A stretch of DNA of 64,000 nucleotides from Roseovarius sp. MMSF_3359. GTDB lineage: Bacteria; Pseudomonadota; Alphaproteobacteria; Rhodobacterales; Rhodobacteraceae. The notes below the pieces were generated by a model. That model worked only from the letters and a program-made list of their open reading frames with translations, was not told the DNA's origin and made no database searches. Below are positions 46,464-58,092 of the stretch, piece by piece. How positions within the stretch are numbered: position 1 is the first letter of the stretch; every line of letters begins with the position of its first letter. A program made the position numbers and the translations under genes. The stretch spans positions 310,001-374,000 of the forward strand of contig NZ_JASHJC010000001.1 of assembly GCF_030733385.1 (NCBI RefSeq), given 5' to 3'.

Positions 46464-46556
46464 GTGTTCTGTCCTCGCAAATCATCGTGATACCGATTTG
46501 CTTGCTGGATGCTGGCGCGGTCTTTTTTGCTCCCAATTTAGGGGCGTTAACTTTTA

Positions 46557-46586
46557 TTGACTTGTGCGGCCCTAAGGAATCATACT
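46557..46586 (+). promoter_or_regulatory. Promoter of hmuSTUV
   Basis: TTGACT (46557-46562), 18 nt, CATACT (46581-46586). A TTGACT also exists on the minus strand (46597-46592), so the arms TTGACT/AGTCAA form a symmetric pair that may place the divergent hmuR promoter or an iron-responsive operator. I do not see a clear Fur, RirA or Irr site. Confidence 0.5.
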
Positions 46587-46683
46587 AAAAGAGTCAAGAA
46601 TTTTAACGCTGAACTCCCGGCGTTGCCTCAGCCACATCTGCGTATCCGGATGAAGCCATCATTTTTCTCTGAAAGAGGGTGCT

Positions 46684-47742
46684 ATGGCTGAAACCGCAAT
46701 CCTGGGTGCCGAAGAAATCCGAGCCGCCAAATCTGAAAACCTCAAGCTGCGGGCGCGTGACCTTGCCGACAAGCTGAAGATCAGCGAGGCCGAACTGGTC
46801 GCGGCCGATTGCGGTAAGGGGGTGACGCGGGTCGATCCGCATCCCGACCGGATCATGTGGGCCGCACAGATCCTGGGGGAGGTGATGGCGCTCACCCGCA
46901 ACGATAGCTGCGTGCACGAGAAGGTGGGAATCTACGACAACTACCACCCCGGCGCCCATGCGGCGATGGTCCTGACCGACGATATCGACCTGCGGATTTT
47001 CCCGTCACACTGGAAACACGCCTTCATGGTCGAGGCCCCCACGGATGCAGGCACGCGCCGCAGTCTTCAGGTTTTTGATGCCGCGGGCGACGCGGTACAC
47101 AAGATTTTCCTGCGCGATGCGTCGAACCACCTTGCGTGGCAGGACCTGCGCCATGATCTGCAACTGGCGGATCAGTCACCCGAGTTGGAGGTTGACCCGC
47201 GCAAGCCGCCCGAAGCGCCGAAATCCGATGCAGGCAAGGCCGAAATCCTGCGCAAGGAATGGAAGCGGATGACTGACACGCACCAGTTCCTGCGCCTGAC
47301 CTCCAAGCTCAAGATGAACCGCCTTGGGGCCTACCGCGTCGCAGGCGCGCCCTTTGTCCGTGCCGTGGAACCGGCCGCGGTCAACCTGGCGCTCAAGCAA
47401 CTGGCCGAGGACGGGACCGAGGTAATGGTGTTTGTCGGCAACCGGGGCTGCATCCAGATCCACCAGGGGCCGATCGTGACGCTCAAGGAGATGGGACCCT
47501 GGCAGAACGTGCTCGACCCGGGCTTCAATCTGCATCTGCGCCTCGATCACATTGCCGAGGTCTGGGCCGTCGACAAACCGACGCAGCGCGGCGCGGCGGT
47601 TTCGCTAGAGGCGTTCAATGACAGGGGTGGTCTGATATTCCAGATGTTTGGCGTCGGCAAGGAAGGCCGCGACAGCCGCCCGGCCTGGCGGGACTTGGTG
47701 GCGGGTCTACCCGACCTCAAAACACGGGAGTTCCAGGAATGA
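46684..47742 (+). CDS. hmuS: Heme-handling/degrading protein HmuS
   Basis: 352 residues in two related halves, as in HmuS/HemS/ShuS. First half: LVAADCGKGVTRVDPH, NDSCVHEKVGIYDNY and DIDLRIFPSHW; second half: VFVGNRGCIQIHQGP and PGFNLHLRLDHIAEVW. The His residues in these blocks are the axial heme ligand candidates. It accepts heme in the cytoplasm and may release iron. First gene of hmuSTUV, overlaps hmuT by 4 nt. Confidence 0.94.
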   Translation: MAETAILGAEEIRAAKSENLKLRARDLADKLKISEAELVAADCGKGVTRVDPHPDRIMWAAQILGEVMALTRNDSCVHEKVGIYDNYHPGAHAAMVLTDDIDLRIFPSHWKHAFMVEAPTDAGTRRSLQVFDAAGDAVHKIFLRDASNHLAWQDLRHDLQLADQSPELEVDPRKPPEAPKSDAGKAEILRKEWKRMTDTHQFLRLTSKLKMNRLGAYRVAGAPFVRAVEPAAVNLALKQLAEDGTEVMVFVGNRGCIQIHQGPIVTLKEMGPWQNVLDPGFNLHLRLDHIAEVWAVDKPTQRGAAVSLEAFNDRGGLIFQMFGVGKEGRDSRPAWRDLVAGLPDLKTREFQE

Positions 47743-48629
47743 AGGCGTGCAAAACTGCGGGTCTCGTACCCGCCATTATGATGTCCTTCATGGGTGCGGC
47801 CATCGCCGTCGCGGTGTCGAACACGCAAGCCCAGAGCGGCGACAACCCCCATGCTGAGATTCTCAGCATCGGCGGATCGGTGACCGAAATCGTCTATGCG
47901 CTTGGTCAGGAACACAGGCTGGTGGCCCGCGACACCACCTCCGTCTATCCGCCTGAGGCGCATGACCTGCCGGATGTGGGGTATATGCGCGCGCTCTCTC
48001 CCGAGGGTGTTCTGGCGGTCGATCCGGCGATGATCCTCTCCGAAGAGGGCGCCGGACCGCCCGAGACCATCGACGTGCTGAAATCGGCGGATATCCCCTT
48101 TATCACCGTCCCGCTGGTGCGTGACGGCGCCGGGATCGCACAGAAGATCCGCGTTGTCGGTCACGCCCTTGGCGTGTCGGAGGAGGCGGACGCCCTTGCC
48201 GAAGACGTTCAATCAAAAATGGACGCCGCCCGGGAGCGGGCATCTGAAATGGCCGGTACCGAGCGAAAGCGTGTGCTCTTTGTCCTGAGCACCCAAGGTG
48301 GGCGTATTCTCGCCTCGGGCTCTGACACCGCCGCGGATGCCATCATCAGGCTTGCCGGGGCCGACAACGCCGTGACCGAGTTCGAAGGGTATAAACCCAT
48401 GACCGATGAAGCCGTCAGCCGTGCACAGCCGGACGTGATCCTGATGATGGATCGCACGGATGATCATGGCGCGGACAACCGGACGCTCTTTTCGATGCCC
48501 GCGCTGAGCCCGACGCCCGCGGCAAGGAACGACGCCGTGGTTCGGATGAACGGTCTTTACCTGCTTGGTTTCGGCCCGCGCACCGCGGAGGCCGTGACCG
48601 AGCTGAGCGAAACACTCTACACGCCCTGA
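47739..48629 (+). CDS. hmuT: Periplasmic heme-binding protein HmuT
   Basis: 296 residues with a signal peptide (about 1-30). It is a class III binding protein: ILSIGGSVTEIVYALGQEHRLVARDTTSVYPPEA is typical, described by core IGGSVTEIVYALG, followed by the helical backbone and DDHGADNRTLFSMPALSPTPAARN. The Tyr of SVYPPEA is a candidate heme ligand. It delivers heme to HmuU, 3 nt downstream. Confidence 0.94.
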   Translation: MKACKTAGLVPAIMMSFMGAAIAVAVSNTQAQSGDNPHAEILSIGGSVTEIVYALGQEHRLVARDTTSVYPPEAHDLPDVGYMRALSPEGVLAVDPAMILSEEGAGPPETIDVLKSADIPFITVPLVRDGAGIAQKIRVVGHALGVSEEADALAEDVQSKMDAARERASEMAGTERKRVLFVLSTQGGRILASGSDTAADAIIRLAGADNAVTEFEGYKPMTDEAVSRAQPDVILMMDRTDDHGADNRTLFSMPALSPTPAARNDAVVRMNGLYLLGFGPRTAEAVTELSETLYTP

Positions 48630-48632
48630 GCG

Positions 48633-49706
48633 ATGGTTCAGGTCTGCGAGATCGACATGCGCGCGCCATCCCGGGATCGGTCCCTGCTGGCCCGGCGCGC
48701 GCATCTGTGGCTGGCGCTGTTCCTCGCGGCGTCTTGCGTCGCAAGTCTTGCCATCGGCGCGTCGGGCACATCCCTCTGGTCGGCGCTTGGCCGTTTGATT
48801 GCCGGTGAGCCGCTGACACAGATGGAGAGGGTGGTGCTTTGGGACATCCGCCTGCCGCGCATGGTCCTTGGTGTGCTGGTCGGTGCGGCGCTGGCGGTGT
48901 CTGGCACCGTCCTGCAGGGGCTCTTCCGGAACCCGCTGGCCGATCCGGGGATCGTCGGGATCACCGCGGGGGCCAGTCTCGGCGCGATCAGCGCGATTGT
49001 CTTCGGCGCCAGCCTGCCCCTGGCCCTGCGCAGCAGCATCGGCATGTACCTGATCCCGTTGCTCGCCTGCCTCGGCAGTTGGGTGTCGGTTTTGCTTCTG
49101 TACTCGGTCTCGACTCGCAATGGTCGCACGTCGGTCGCGACGATGCTTCTGGCGGGGATCGCGCTGGCCGCCCTGGCGGGGGCGTTGGTCGGCGTGATGA
49201 TCTACGTTGCGGACGATCAGCAGCTGCGTGACCTGACATTCTGGCAGCTTGGATCGCTTGGCGGCGCGACCTGGACCAAGATTGCCACCGCAGGCCCCAT
49301 CATCGGCGTGGCGGTGATCGGCGCGGTGACGCTGGGCGCCTCTCTCAACGGGATTGCCCTGGGCGAAGCGACGGCATTGCATCTTGGCATCCCGGTCCAG
49401 CGCGCCAAGAACCTCGCCATTCTGGCGGTGGCCGCGGCCACCGGTGCCGCGGTGGCGGTCTCGGGCGGGATCGGGTTCGTCGGCATCGTCGTGCCGCACC
49501 TGCTCAGGCTTGCAACCGGCCCGGATCACAAACCGCTTCTCGTGAATGCGGCGCTTCTGGGCGGTGGGCTTCTGATCTGGGCGGATGTGCTGTCGCGGGT
49601 GGTGATCGCCCCGGCTGAACTGCCCATCGGGATTGTCACGGCCATCCTTGGCGCACCGGTTTTCCTCTGGATCCTGCTGCGCCGCCGGGGGCTTGTGGAT
49701 CTATGA
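48633..49706 (+). CDS. hmuU: Heme ABC transporter permease HmuU
   Basis: 357 residues, FecCD/BtuC-type with about ten helices. It contains RLPRMVLGVLVGAALAVSGTVLQGLFRNPLADPG, described by LPRMVLGVLVGAALAVSG, and the ATPase-docking region GIPVQRAKNLAI plus GGIGFVGIVVPHLLRL. It forms the inner-membrane channel with HmuV. Overlaps hmuV by 4 nt. Confidence 0.95.
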   Translation: MVQVCEIDMRAPSRDRSLLARRAHLWLALFLAASCVASLAIGASGTSLWSALGRLIAGEPLTQMERVVLWDIRLPRMVLGVLVGAALAVSGTVLQGLFRNPLADPGIVGITAGASLGAISAIVFGASLPLALRSSIGMYLIPLLACLGSWVSVLLLYSVSTRNGRTSVATMLLAGIALAALAGALVGVMIYVADDQQLRDLTFWQLGSLGGATWTKIATAGPIIGVAVIGAVTLGASLNGIALGEATALHLGIPVQRAKNLAILAVAAATGAAVAVSGGIGFVGIVVPHLLRLATGPDHKPLLVNAALLGGGLLIWADVLSRVVIAPAELPIGIVTAILGAPVFLWILLRRRGLVDL

Positions 49707-50485
49707 GTTTGCAGGCGCAGGATATTGACCTCACCATCGGCGGAAAACGCATCCTCAGGGGGGTGGACTTCACCGCCCGGCCCGGAGAGGTGACCGCCAT
49801 CGTGGGGCCGAACGGGTCGGGCAAGACCAGCCTCTTGCGGGTCATGACCGGGGAGACCGAGGCAGGCGGCGCGACCCATCTGAACGGTCTTCTGGTGACG
49901 CGCCGCAACGCACCGCAGCTTGCAGCGATCAGGGGGGTGCTGCCGCAGGCGTCGCGACTGGCCTTTCCATTTCAGGCCCTTGAAGTGGTGCGCGTGGGCC
50001 ATCAGGCCGGCCCCCATGGCGCCGATCCCGACGTGCCCCACCAAGCCCTGCGGGCGGTCGGGTTGCCGGGGTTCGAACACCGTTTCTACCAGGACCTTTC
50101 CGGCGGCGAGCAGCAGCGGGTGCAACTGGCGCGGGTCTTGGCCCAGATATGGAAACCGGTGCGGGGCGGGCAGCCGTGCTGGCTCTTTCTGGATGAACCG
50201 GTCGCAAGCCTCGATATCGGTCACCAGCTTGGCATCATGAACCTAGCGCGGGATTTCGCCCAACGTGGCGGGGGCGTCGTGGCGGTCATGCACGACCTCA
50301 ACCTAACAGCCATGTTCGCCGACAAGGTCGCCATCATGAAAGAAGGCGCGTTTATCGCCGCAGGGACCCCGTCTTCGGTCTTCGACGACGCGAGACTTTC
50401 GGACGCCTATGGCTGCGATCTGCGGATCAACAAACGCCCCGACGCGGGAATGCCTTTCATCCTGCCGCAAACTGCCGGCGGTTGA
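49703..50485 (+). CDS. hmuV: Heme ABC transporter ATPase HmuV
   Basis: 260 residues. Walker A GPNGSGKTS is near 36-44, signature LSGGEQQRVQLAR, Walker B WLFLDEPVASLD, His-switch VMHDLN. It is the last gene of hmuSTUV and supplies energy for heme import. Downstream there is no clear terminator; a 465-nt gap precedes rpsL and contains the str promoter. Confidence 0.95.
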   Translation: MSLQAQDIDLTIGGKRILRGVDFTARPGEVTAIVGPNGSGKTSLLRVMTGETEAGGATHLNGLLVTRRNAPQLAAIRGVLPQASRLAFPFQALEVVRVGHQAGPHGADPDVPHQALRAVGLPGFEHRFYQDLSGGEQQRVQLARVLAQIWKPVRGGQPCWLFLDEPVASLDIGHQLGIMNLARDFAQRGGGVVAVMHDLNLTAMFADKVAIMKEGAFIAAGTPSSVFDDARLSDAYGCDLRINKRPDAGMPFILPQTAGG

Positions 50486-50687
50486 AACGCGATTGCGGGT
50501 CGGGTTCTGCGCGGCAATACCCGGGCGGTAGGGGAGGCGCTTGCCCATTGTTTTCGCCCGTCCCCGTGATGAGATCCGATTCTCCGTCGCGCGCAGGATT
50601 GCCGGCACCTTTCACTGCGCAAGACTCCTTGTTACATTGGGACAGGATGGCCGGAAGGCCACAGGCCTGAAACCCCCTGTGGCGCTG

Positions 50688-50716
50688 TTGACAAGCTATC
50701 GGCAACCGCCTATACG
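50688..50716 (+). promoter_or_regulatory. Strong promoter of the str operon
   Basis: TTGACA (50688-50693), 17 nt, TATACG (50711-50716). It would start transcription near 50723, leaving a leader of about 228 nt before rpsL. The leader has no open frame with support; it holds G/C-rich stretches that may fold, such as near 50725-50755. The rest of the 50486-50687 gap shows no gene. Confidence 0.85.
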
Positions 50717-50950
50717 CCCCCTCATCCGGCCAAGGGGGTCGCCCCGGCAGCCGAAATCAAAATTGAGATGGTCAAGATCCGGGCCGATTGTTGCGCCCCG
50801 ATCCTCTGAATAGCCAGCCGCGTCGTTTACCTCGGAATGGAAACGATTGCGGCGTTTGCGCTTTGCGGACGCGTGAGGGGCAAAAACAGAATGAACCCGC
50901 ATGGGGGCCCCCATGCAGAAAGATATGTTGAGAGACGGGAAGAGACCGGA

Positions 50951-51322
50951 ATGCCAACGATCCAACAGCTGATCCGCAAACCGCGGCAGCCGAAAGTAAG
51001 AACGCAAAAATCGCAGCACCTGCAAGGGTGCCCGCAAAAACGTGGCGTTTGCACGCGCGTTTACACCACCACACCGAAGAAGCCGAACTCGGCCATGCGG
51101 AAGGTTGCCAAGGTGCGCCTGACCAATGGCTTTGAGGTCATCAGCTACATCCCGGGCGAAAGCCACAACCTTCAGGAACACTCGGTTGTCCTGATCCGTG
51201 GCGGCCGTGTGAAAGACCTTCCCGGTGTGCGCTACCACATCCTTCGCGGTGTTCTGGATACCCAGGGCGTCAAAGACCGTAAGCAACGCCGTTCGAAATA
51301 CGGCGCCAAGCGTCCTAAGTAA
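50951..51322 (+). CDS. rpsL: 30S ribosomal protein S12
   Basis: 123 residues from ATG 50951. [41 protein letters not shown] and [14 protein letters not shown] are standard, in pieces. The Lys residues at the PKKPNSA and RVKDLPG positions, where streptomycin resistance changes usually fall, are wild type. The protein sits at the decoding centre. It is the first gene of the str operon. Confidence 0.99.
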   Translation: MPTIQQLIRKPRQPKVRTQKSQHLQGCPQKRGVCTRVYTTTPKKPNSAMRKVAKVRLTNGFEVISYIPGESHNLQEHSVVLIRGGRVKDLPGVRYHILRGVLDTQGVKDRKQRRSKYGAKRPK

Positions 51323-51805
<483 letters not shown>

Positions 51806-51826
51806 AAACTCAGAGGCAAGAAACCA

Positions 51827-53944
51827 ATGGCACGCGATTATCCGCTCGACCGCTACCGCAACTTCGGCATCATGGCCCATATCGACGCAGGCAAGACCAC
51901 CTGCTCGGAACGGATCCTGTACTACACCGGCAAATCCCACAACATTGGCGAGGTGCACGATGGTGCGGCCACCATGGACTGGATGGAGCAGGAGCAGGAA
52001 CGCGGGATCACCATCACCTCGGCTGCGACCACCACCTTCTGGGAGCGCACCGAAGACGGTCAGACCGCCGACACCCCCAAGCACCGCCTGAACATCATCG
52101 ACACCCCCGGCCACGTGGATTTCACCATCGAGGTTGAGCGTTCGCTGGCCGTTCTCGACGGTGCCGTCTGTGTTCTGGACGCTAACGCTGGTGTTGAGCC
52201 GCAAACCGAAACCGTTTGGCGTCAGGCTGACCGTTACAAGGTGCCGCGGATGGTCTTCGTCAACAAGATGGACAAGATCGGTGCCGATTTCTTCAACTGC
52301 GTGAAGATGATCGAAGACCGCACCGGCGCGCGTGCCGTTCCCGTCGGTATCCCGATCGGCGCGGAAACCGAGCTGGAAGGCCTGGTTGACCTCGTAACCA
52401 TGGAAGAGTGGCTGTGGCAAGGCGAAGATCTGGGCGCGTCCTGGGTCAAGGCGCCGATCCGCGACAGTCTGAAGGACATGGCCGACGAATGGCGCGGCAA
52501 GATGATCGAAGCGGCCGTCGAAGAAGACGACGACGCGATGATGGAATACCTGGAAGGCAACGAGCCCGACGTGCCGACCCTGCGCAAATTGCTGCGCAAG
52601 GGCACGCTGGCGCTGCATTTCGTGCCGGTCCTCGGTGGTTCCGCGTTCAAAAATAAAGGTGTGCAGCCGCTCCTGAACGCCGTGATCGACTACCTGCCCA
52701 GCCCGCTGGACGTTGTCGACTACATGGGCTTCAAACCCGGTGACGAAAGCGAAGAGCGTAACATCGCCCGCCGTGCGGATGATGACATGGCGTTCTCGGC
52801 GCTGGCGTTCAAAATCATGAACGACCCGTTTGTCGGCTCGCTGACCTTTACCCGCATCTATTCGGGCGTCCTGAACAAGGGCGACACGCTTCTGAACTCG
52901 ACCAAGGGCAAGAAAGAGCGCGTTGGCCGGATGATGATGATGCACTCCAACAACCGCGAGGAAATCACCGAAGCGTTTGCGGGCGACATCATCGCGCTGG
53001 CGGGTCTCAAGGACACCACGACCGGTGACACGCTTTGCGCGGTTAACGATCCGGTGGTTCTGGAAACCATGACCTTCCCCGATCCGGTGATCGAGATCGC
53101 GGTTGAGCCGAAAACCAAGAACGACCAGGAGAAAATGTCCCAGGGTCTGGCCCGTCTGGCCGCCGAAGACCCGTCCTTCCGTGTCGAGACCGATCTTGAA
53201 AGCGGTCAGACCATCATGAAGGGCATGGGCGAACTTCACCTGGACATCCTGGTGGACCGCCTGAAGCGCGAATTCAAGGTTGAGGCCAACATCGGTGCGC
53301 CACAGGTGGCCTACCGTGAGACCATCGGTCATGAGGTTGAGCATACCTACACCCACAAGAAGCAGTCGGGTGGTTCGGGTCAGTTCGCCGAGGTCAAGAT
53401 GATCATCTCGCCGACCGAGGCGGGCGAAGGCTATTCCTTCGAGAGCCGCATCGTTGGTGGTGCCGTTCCCAAGGAATACATCCCGGGTGTTGAAAAAGGC
53501 ATCGAGAGCGTCATGGATAGCGGCCCGCTGGCCGGCTTCCCCGTAATCGACTTCAAGGTCGCCCTGATCGACGGTAAGTTCCACGATGTGGACTCGAGCG
53601 TCATGGCGTTCGAAATCGCGGCGCGGATGGGCATGCGCGAAGGTCTGAAGAAGGCCGGTGCGAAACTGCTTGAGCCGATCATGAAGGTCGAAGTGATCAC
53701 GCCGGAAGAGTATACCGGTGGCATCATCGGTGACCTCACCAGCCGTCGCGGCCAGGTCTCGGGTCAGGAACCGCGCGGCAACGCGATCGCGATCGACGCA
53801 AACGTGCCGCTGGCCAACATGTTCGGCTACATCAACACGCTGCGTTCGATGTCCTCGGGCCGCGCCCAGTTCACAATGCAGTTCTCGCATTACGATCCGG
53901 TGCCGTCGAACATCTCGGAAGAGATCCAGGCGAAATACGCTTAA
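51827..53944 (+). CDS. fusA: Elongation factor G
   Basis: 705 residues. GTPase motifs AHIDAGKTT (G1), RGITITSA (G2), DTPGHVD (G3) and NKMD (G4) are intact, followed by domains II-V with [20 protein letters not shown]. It drives ribosome translocation and recycling. It is followed by a lipoprotein gene instead of tuf, which is unusual. Confidence 0.99.
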   Translation: MARDYPLDRYRNFGIMAHIDAGKTTCSERILYYTGKSHNIGEVHDGAATMDWMEQEQERGITITSAATTTFWERTEDGQTADTPKHRLNIIDTPGHVDFTIEVERSLAVLDGAVCVLDANAGVEPQTETVWRQADRYKVPRMVFVNKMDKIGADFFNCVKMIEDRTGARAVPVGIPIGAETELEGLVDLVTMEEWLWQGEDLGASWVKAPIRDSLKDMADEWRGKMIEAAVEEDDDAMMEYLEGNEPDVPTLRKLLRKGTLALHFVPVLGGSAFKNKGVQPLLNAVIDYLPSPLDVVDYMGFKPGDESEERNIARRADDDMAFSALAFKIMNDPFVGSLTFTRIYSGVLNKGDTLLNSTKGKKERVGRMMMMHSNNREEITEAFAGDIIALAGLKDTTTGDTLCAVNDPVVLETMTFPDPVIEIAVEPKTKNDQEKMSQGLARLAAEDPSFRVETDLESGQTIMKGMGELHLDILVDRLKREFKVEANIGAPQVAYRETIGHEVEHTYTHKKQSGGSGQFAEVKMIISPTEAGEGYSFESRIVGGAVPKEYIPGVEKGIESVMDSGPLAGFPVIDFKVALIDGKFHDVDSSVMAFEIAARMGMREGLKKAGAKLLEPIMKVEVITPEEYTGGIIGDLTSRRGQVSGQEPRGNAIAIDANVPLANMFGYINTLRSMSSGRAQFTMQFSHYDPVPSNISEEIQAKYA

Positions 53945-53956
53945 TCAGGGTACGTT

Positions 53957-54490
53957 ATGTTTAGCCGTAGAACATTCATCGCTTTGGCCGTTGCGGTCTT
54001 GGTCTCGGGCTGTGATGTGCCCGAGGTCGAGACCTATTCGCCCTATGCGATCCGGAATGTGACGGTTGATACGTCGCGTTTTGCAGGCTTTACCGGCACG
54101 CTCAGCGAATACTCGAACGACGTCGTTGCACGGGATATTCGGGCGGCTCTCCTGAAGTCATTCAATGAGTTGGAACAGGGTAGCCGTCCGGTGAACGTAC
54201 ATTTTTCATTGCAGGACATGAAAGTGCGTTCGCTCGGCGAATCCATTCTTGGAAACGCTCGGAACGAGGTGAGCGGCGCATTTGTTGTCAAAGATGCGGG
54301 ATCCGGGAAAACGGTTTCGGAAGGTACGCTGAAATTCACTGGAGCCTCCAAAGGAGAGGGCTCTGCGCCCCTGATCGACCAGTATACCAAGCCCCGGAGA
54401 CAATTGCAGTATTCCGGCCTGATCGAAGAATTCGCCGAACAGGCGAGTGAGAAAATTTTCTTGCGCCACAGAAAAGTTGGCGCTGAATGA
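53957..54490 (+). CDS. Lipoprotein inserted between fusA and tuf
   Basis: 177 residues. N-terminus MFSRRTFIALAVAVLVSGC with a lipobox (LVSGC, Cys19), so it is exported and lipid-anchored. The mature part is a mixed alpha/beta domain (VNVHFSLQDMKVRSLGES in its centre) with no named motif. It has no hydrophobic segment besides the signal. It starts 12 nt after the fusA stop, so it is read from the str operon at a high level. It is less GC-rich than fusA and tuf, but not strikingly so. Function unknown. Confidence 0.8.
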   Translation: MFSRRTFIALAVAVLVSGCDVPEVETYSPYAIRNVTVDTSRFAGFTGTLSEYSNDVVARDIRAALLKSFNELEQGSRPVNVHFSLQDMKVRSLGESILGNARNEVSGAFVVKDAGSGKTVSEGTLKFTGASKGEGSAPLIDQYTKPRRQLQYSGLIEEFAEQASEKIFLRHRKVGAE

Positions 54491-54574
54491 CCCAGAACAC
54501 GGAAAACAAACAGCACCCGTAGGATCAGATGGCGGGGTGAGACACGCCATTCGAATGAAGATAAGGAGGCCATC

Positions 54575-55750
<1,176 letters not shown>

Positions 55751-55759
55751 TCCCAAAAG

Positions 55760-55783
55760 GCGCTCCGGGCCAACCCGGGGCGC
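55760..55783 (+). terminator. Hairpin between tuf and rpsJ
   Basis: A 10-bp G/C stem (55760-55769 with 55774-55783, one G-U) with a CCAA loop and no T-tract. A second G/C-rich stem lies near 55800-55815. Together they may be a partial terminator or an RNA-processing site between the str and S10 genes. Confidence 0.45.
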
Positions 55784-55855
55784 AGGGTTCGACGAGGGGG
55801 GCCGGGTGGTCCGGCCTTCCTCCTATCAACTCCAACGCCTTGAAAGGCTAAGACA

Positions 55856-56164
55856 ATGCAAAGCCAAAATATTCGCATCCGGCTGAAAGCGTTTGACTAT
55901 CGTGTACTGGACGCCAGCACACAAGAGATCGTCAACACCGCGAAACGCACCGGTGCCGACGTTCGGGGGCCGATCCCGCTGCCGAACAAGATCGAGAAAT
56001 TCACCGTTCTGCGTGGTCCCCACGTGAACAAGAAATCCCGCGATCAGTTCGAGATCCGCACGCATAAGCGTCTGCTGGACATCGTTGATCCCACACCGCA
56101 GACCGTGGACGCGCTGATGAAGCTCGACCTGGCCGCCGGTGTTGACGTTCAGATTTCGGTCTAA
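55856..56164 (+). CDS. rpsJ: 30S ribosomal protein S10
   Basis: 102 residues. It reads [35 protein letters not shown] and [12 protein letters not shown], all standard. It also takes part in transcription antitermination with NusB. First gene of the S10 operon. Confidence 0.99.
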   Translation: MQSQNIRIRLKAFDYRVLDASTQEIVNTAKRTGADVRGPIPLPNKIEKFTVLRGPHVNKKSRDQFEIRTHKRLLDIVDPTPQTVDALMKLDLAAGVDVQISV

Positions 56165-56179
56165 GGAGGGCACTAGGAT

Positions 56180-57046
56180 ATGTTGCGCTCTGGTGTAATC
56201 GCAAAGAAAGTCGGCATGACCCGGCTTTTCATGGAAGACGGACGGCAGGTGCCGGTTACCGTTCTCCAATTGGACAAACTGCAGGTTGTCGCACAACGCA
56301 CCCCCGAGGCCCACGGCTATGCCGCGGTGCAACTGGGCGCGGGTACGGCCAAGGCCAAGCGGACCTCGAAAGCCATGCGTGGCCATTTCGCCGCCGCCAA
56401 GGTCGAGCCCAAGCGCAAGGTCGCGGAATTCCGCGTGGCGCCTGAGGCGATGATCGAAGTGGGTGAAGAGATCACCGCGAACCATTACTTCGAAGGTCAG
56501 TTCGTAGACGTCTGCGGCACCTCGATCGGTAAGGGTTTTGCCGGTGCCATGAAACGCCACAACTTCGGTGGTCTGCGCGCCTCGCACGGTGTGTCGATCA
56601 GCCACCGTTCGCACGGCTCGACCGGTCAGTGTCAGGATCCGGGCAAGGTCTTCAAAGGCAAGAAGATGGCTGGCCATATGGGTGCTGCACGGGTGACCAC
56701 GCAGAACCTGCAAGTGGTCAAGACCGATGCCGATCGTGGTCTCATCATGATCAAAGGCGCGGTGCCGGGCTCCAAAGGTGGCTGGGTCACCGTCAAGGAT
56801 GCGGTGAAAAAGCCGTTCCCTGAGAATGCCATTCTGCCTGCGGGTCTGAAATCCATGGCCGAAGAAGCCGCGAAACTGGCCGAAGAAGCTGCCGCCGCTG
56901 CTGCTGCCGAAGCCGAAGCTGCCGCAGCCGCCGCCGCAGAGGCCGAACAGGCCGCTCTGGAAGCTGCCGAGGCCGAAGAGGCGAAGGTCGATCAAGTTGC
57001 TGAAGCCGAAGCGGCCGAAGCCGAGAAGAAGGAAGGCGAAGAATGA
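56180..57046 (+). CDS. rplC: 50S ribosomal protein L3 with a long Ala/Glu tail
   Basis: 288 residues; usual length is about 205-215. The normal core ends near residue 225 ([10 protein letters not shown]). It includes the PrmB-type glutamine Q150 in GSTGQ. Residues 226-288 are an Ala- and Glu-rich low-complexity tail predicted to be one helix. The tail is in frame, is followed by the rplD overlap (4 nt), and has a normal stop. It extends into solvent from the ribosome surface. No frameshift is needed to explain it. Confidence 0.97.
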   Translation: MLRSGVIAKKVGMTRLFMEDGRQVPVTVLQLDKLQVVAQRTPEAHGYAAVQLGAGTAKAKRTSKAMRGHFAAAKVEPKRKVAEFRVAPEAMIEVGEEITANHYFEGQFVDVCGTSIGKGFAGAMKRHNFGGLRASHGVSISHRSHGSTGQCQDPGKVFKGKKMAGHMGAARVTTQNLQVVKTDADRGLIMIKGAVPGSKGGWVTVKDAVKKPFPENAILPAGLKSMAEEAAKLAEEAAAAAAAEAEAAAAAAAEAEQAALEAAEAEEAKVDQVAEAEAAEAEKKEGEE

Positions 57047-57660
57047 AACTCGACGTGATCAAACTGGACGGCAAGAAGGCCGGCTCGGTCGATCTGGGCG
57101 AAGAAATCTTCGGCCTGGAGCCGCGCGCGGACATCCTTCACCGTGTCGTCCGCTGGCAGCGCAACAAGGCGCAGGCCGGTACGCACAAAGTCAAGACCCG
57201 GTCCGAGACATCGTACTCGACCAAGAAGATCTATCGCCAGAAGGGCACCGGTGGCGCACGCCATGGTGACCGCAACGCGCCGATCTTCCGCAAGGGTGGT
57301 ATCTACAAGGGCCCGACACCGCGCAGCCACGCGCATGATCTGCCCAAGAAGGTCCGCCTGCTGGGTCTGAAACACGCCCTTTCCGCCAAGGTCAAAGCTG
57401 GCGAGCTGGTCGTGATCGACGAAGCCTCGTCGAACGGCAAGACCGCGGCCCTAGCCAAGCAGGTCAAGGACCTGGGCTGGAAGCGCGCGCTGATCATCGA
57501 TGGCGCCGAGGTGAATGCAGATTTCGCCAAGGCCGCCCGTAACATCGACGGTCTGGACGTGCTGCCGACCATGGGCGCAAACGTATATGACATCCTCAAG
57601 CGTGACACCCTGGTGATCACCAAGGCAGGTGTCGAAGCACTGGAGGCTCGGTTGAAATGA
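57043..57660 (+). CDS. rplD: 50S ribosomal protein L4
   Basis: 205 residues. It includes the conserved exit-tunnel loop ([22 protein letters not shown] in its core [10 protein letters not shown]). In Escherichia coli L4 also represses the S10 operon; a target is not visible here. Overlaps rplW by 4 nt. Confidence 0.99.
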   Translation: MKLDVIKLDGKKAGSVDLGEEIFGLEPRADILHRVVRWQRNKAQAGTHKVKTRSETSYSTKKIYRQKGTGGARHGDRNAPIFRKGGIYKGPTPRSHAHDLPKKVRLLGLKHALSAKVKAGELVVIDEASSNGKTAALAKQVKDLGWKRALIIDGAEVNADFAKAARNIDGLDVLPTMGANVYDILKRDTLVITKAGVEALEARLK

Positions 57661-57953
57661 GCGCGAAGGCAGAACATTACGACGTGATCCGCAAGCCGGT
57701 CATCACCGAGAAGGCCACCATGGCGTCGGAAAACGGCGCGGTTGTCTTTGAAGTGGCGATGGACAGCAACAAGCCGCAGATCAAGGAGGCCGTCGAGGCG
57801 CTCTTTGGTGTGAAGGTCAAAGCTGTCAACACCACGATCACCAAGGGTAAGGTCAAACGGTTCCGTGGCTCGCTTGGCCGCCGCAACCACATCAAGAAGG
57901 CCTACGTGACCCTGGAAGAGGGCAACACGATCGACGTGACCACCGGTCTTTGA
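57657..57953 (+). CDS. rplW: 50S ribosomal protein L23
   Basis: 98 residues. [12 protein letters not shown] and [14 protein letters not shown] are standard, and [19 protein letters not shown] is the usual loop. L23 is the docking site for trigger factor and SRP at the tunnel exit. It is followed by a strong terminator instead of rplB. Confidence 0.99.
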   Translation: MSAKAEHYDVIRKPVITEKATMASENGAVVFEVAMDSNKPQIKEAVEALFGVKVKAVNTTITKGKVKRFRGSLGRRNHIKKAYVTLEEGNTIDVTTGL

Positions 57954-57980
57954 TTGGCTCCTCAATCTATAGAATGAAAG

Positions 57981-58008
57981 CCCGGTCACGAAGGTGACCG
58001 GGTTTTTT
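57981..58008 (+). terminator. Strong Rho-independent terminator after rplW
   Basis: A perfect 9-bp stem CCCGGTCAC/GTGACCGGG with a GAAG loop, followed by six T. It lies 28 nt after rplW and divides the S10 operon at this point. Confidence 0.95.
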
Positions 58009-58038
58009 GTGAGAGATACAACAATTCGTGCTAGTCTT

Positions 58039-58073
58039 GAATTCTGATCTCAGGCGGCTGGGTGTCAGAATTC
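58039..58073. promoter_or_regulatory. Perfect palindrome upstream of the zinc-finger/Hint gene
   Basis: GAATTCTGA (58039-58047) and TCAGAATTC (58065-58073) are exact inverted repeats, 17 nt apart. They lie between the rplW terminator and the next gene start at 58093. The spacing is compatible with a dimeric regulator on one face of the helix. It could also fold as RNA. Confidence 0.6.
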
Positions 58074-58092
58074 GATTTGAAAGGAGTAGATA

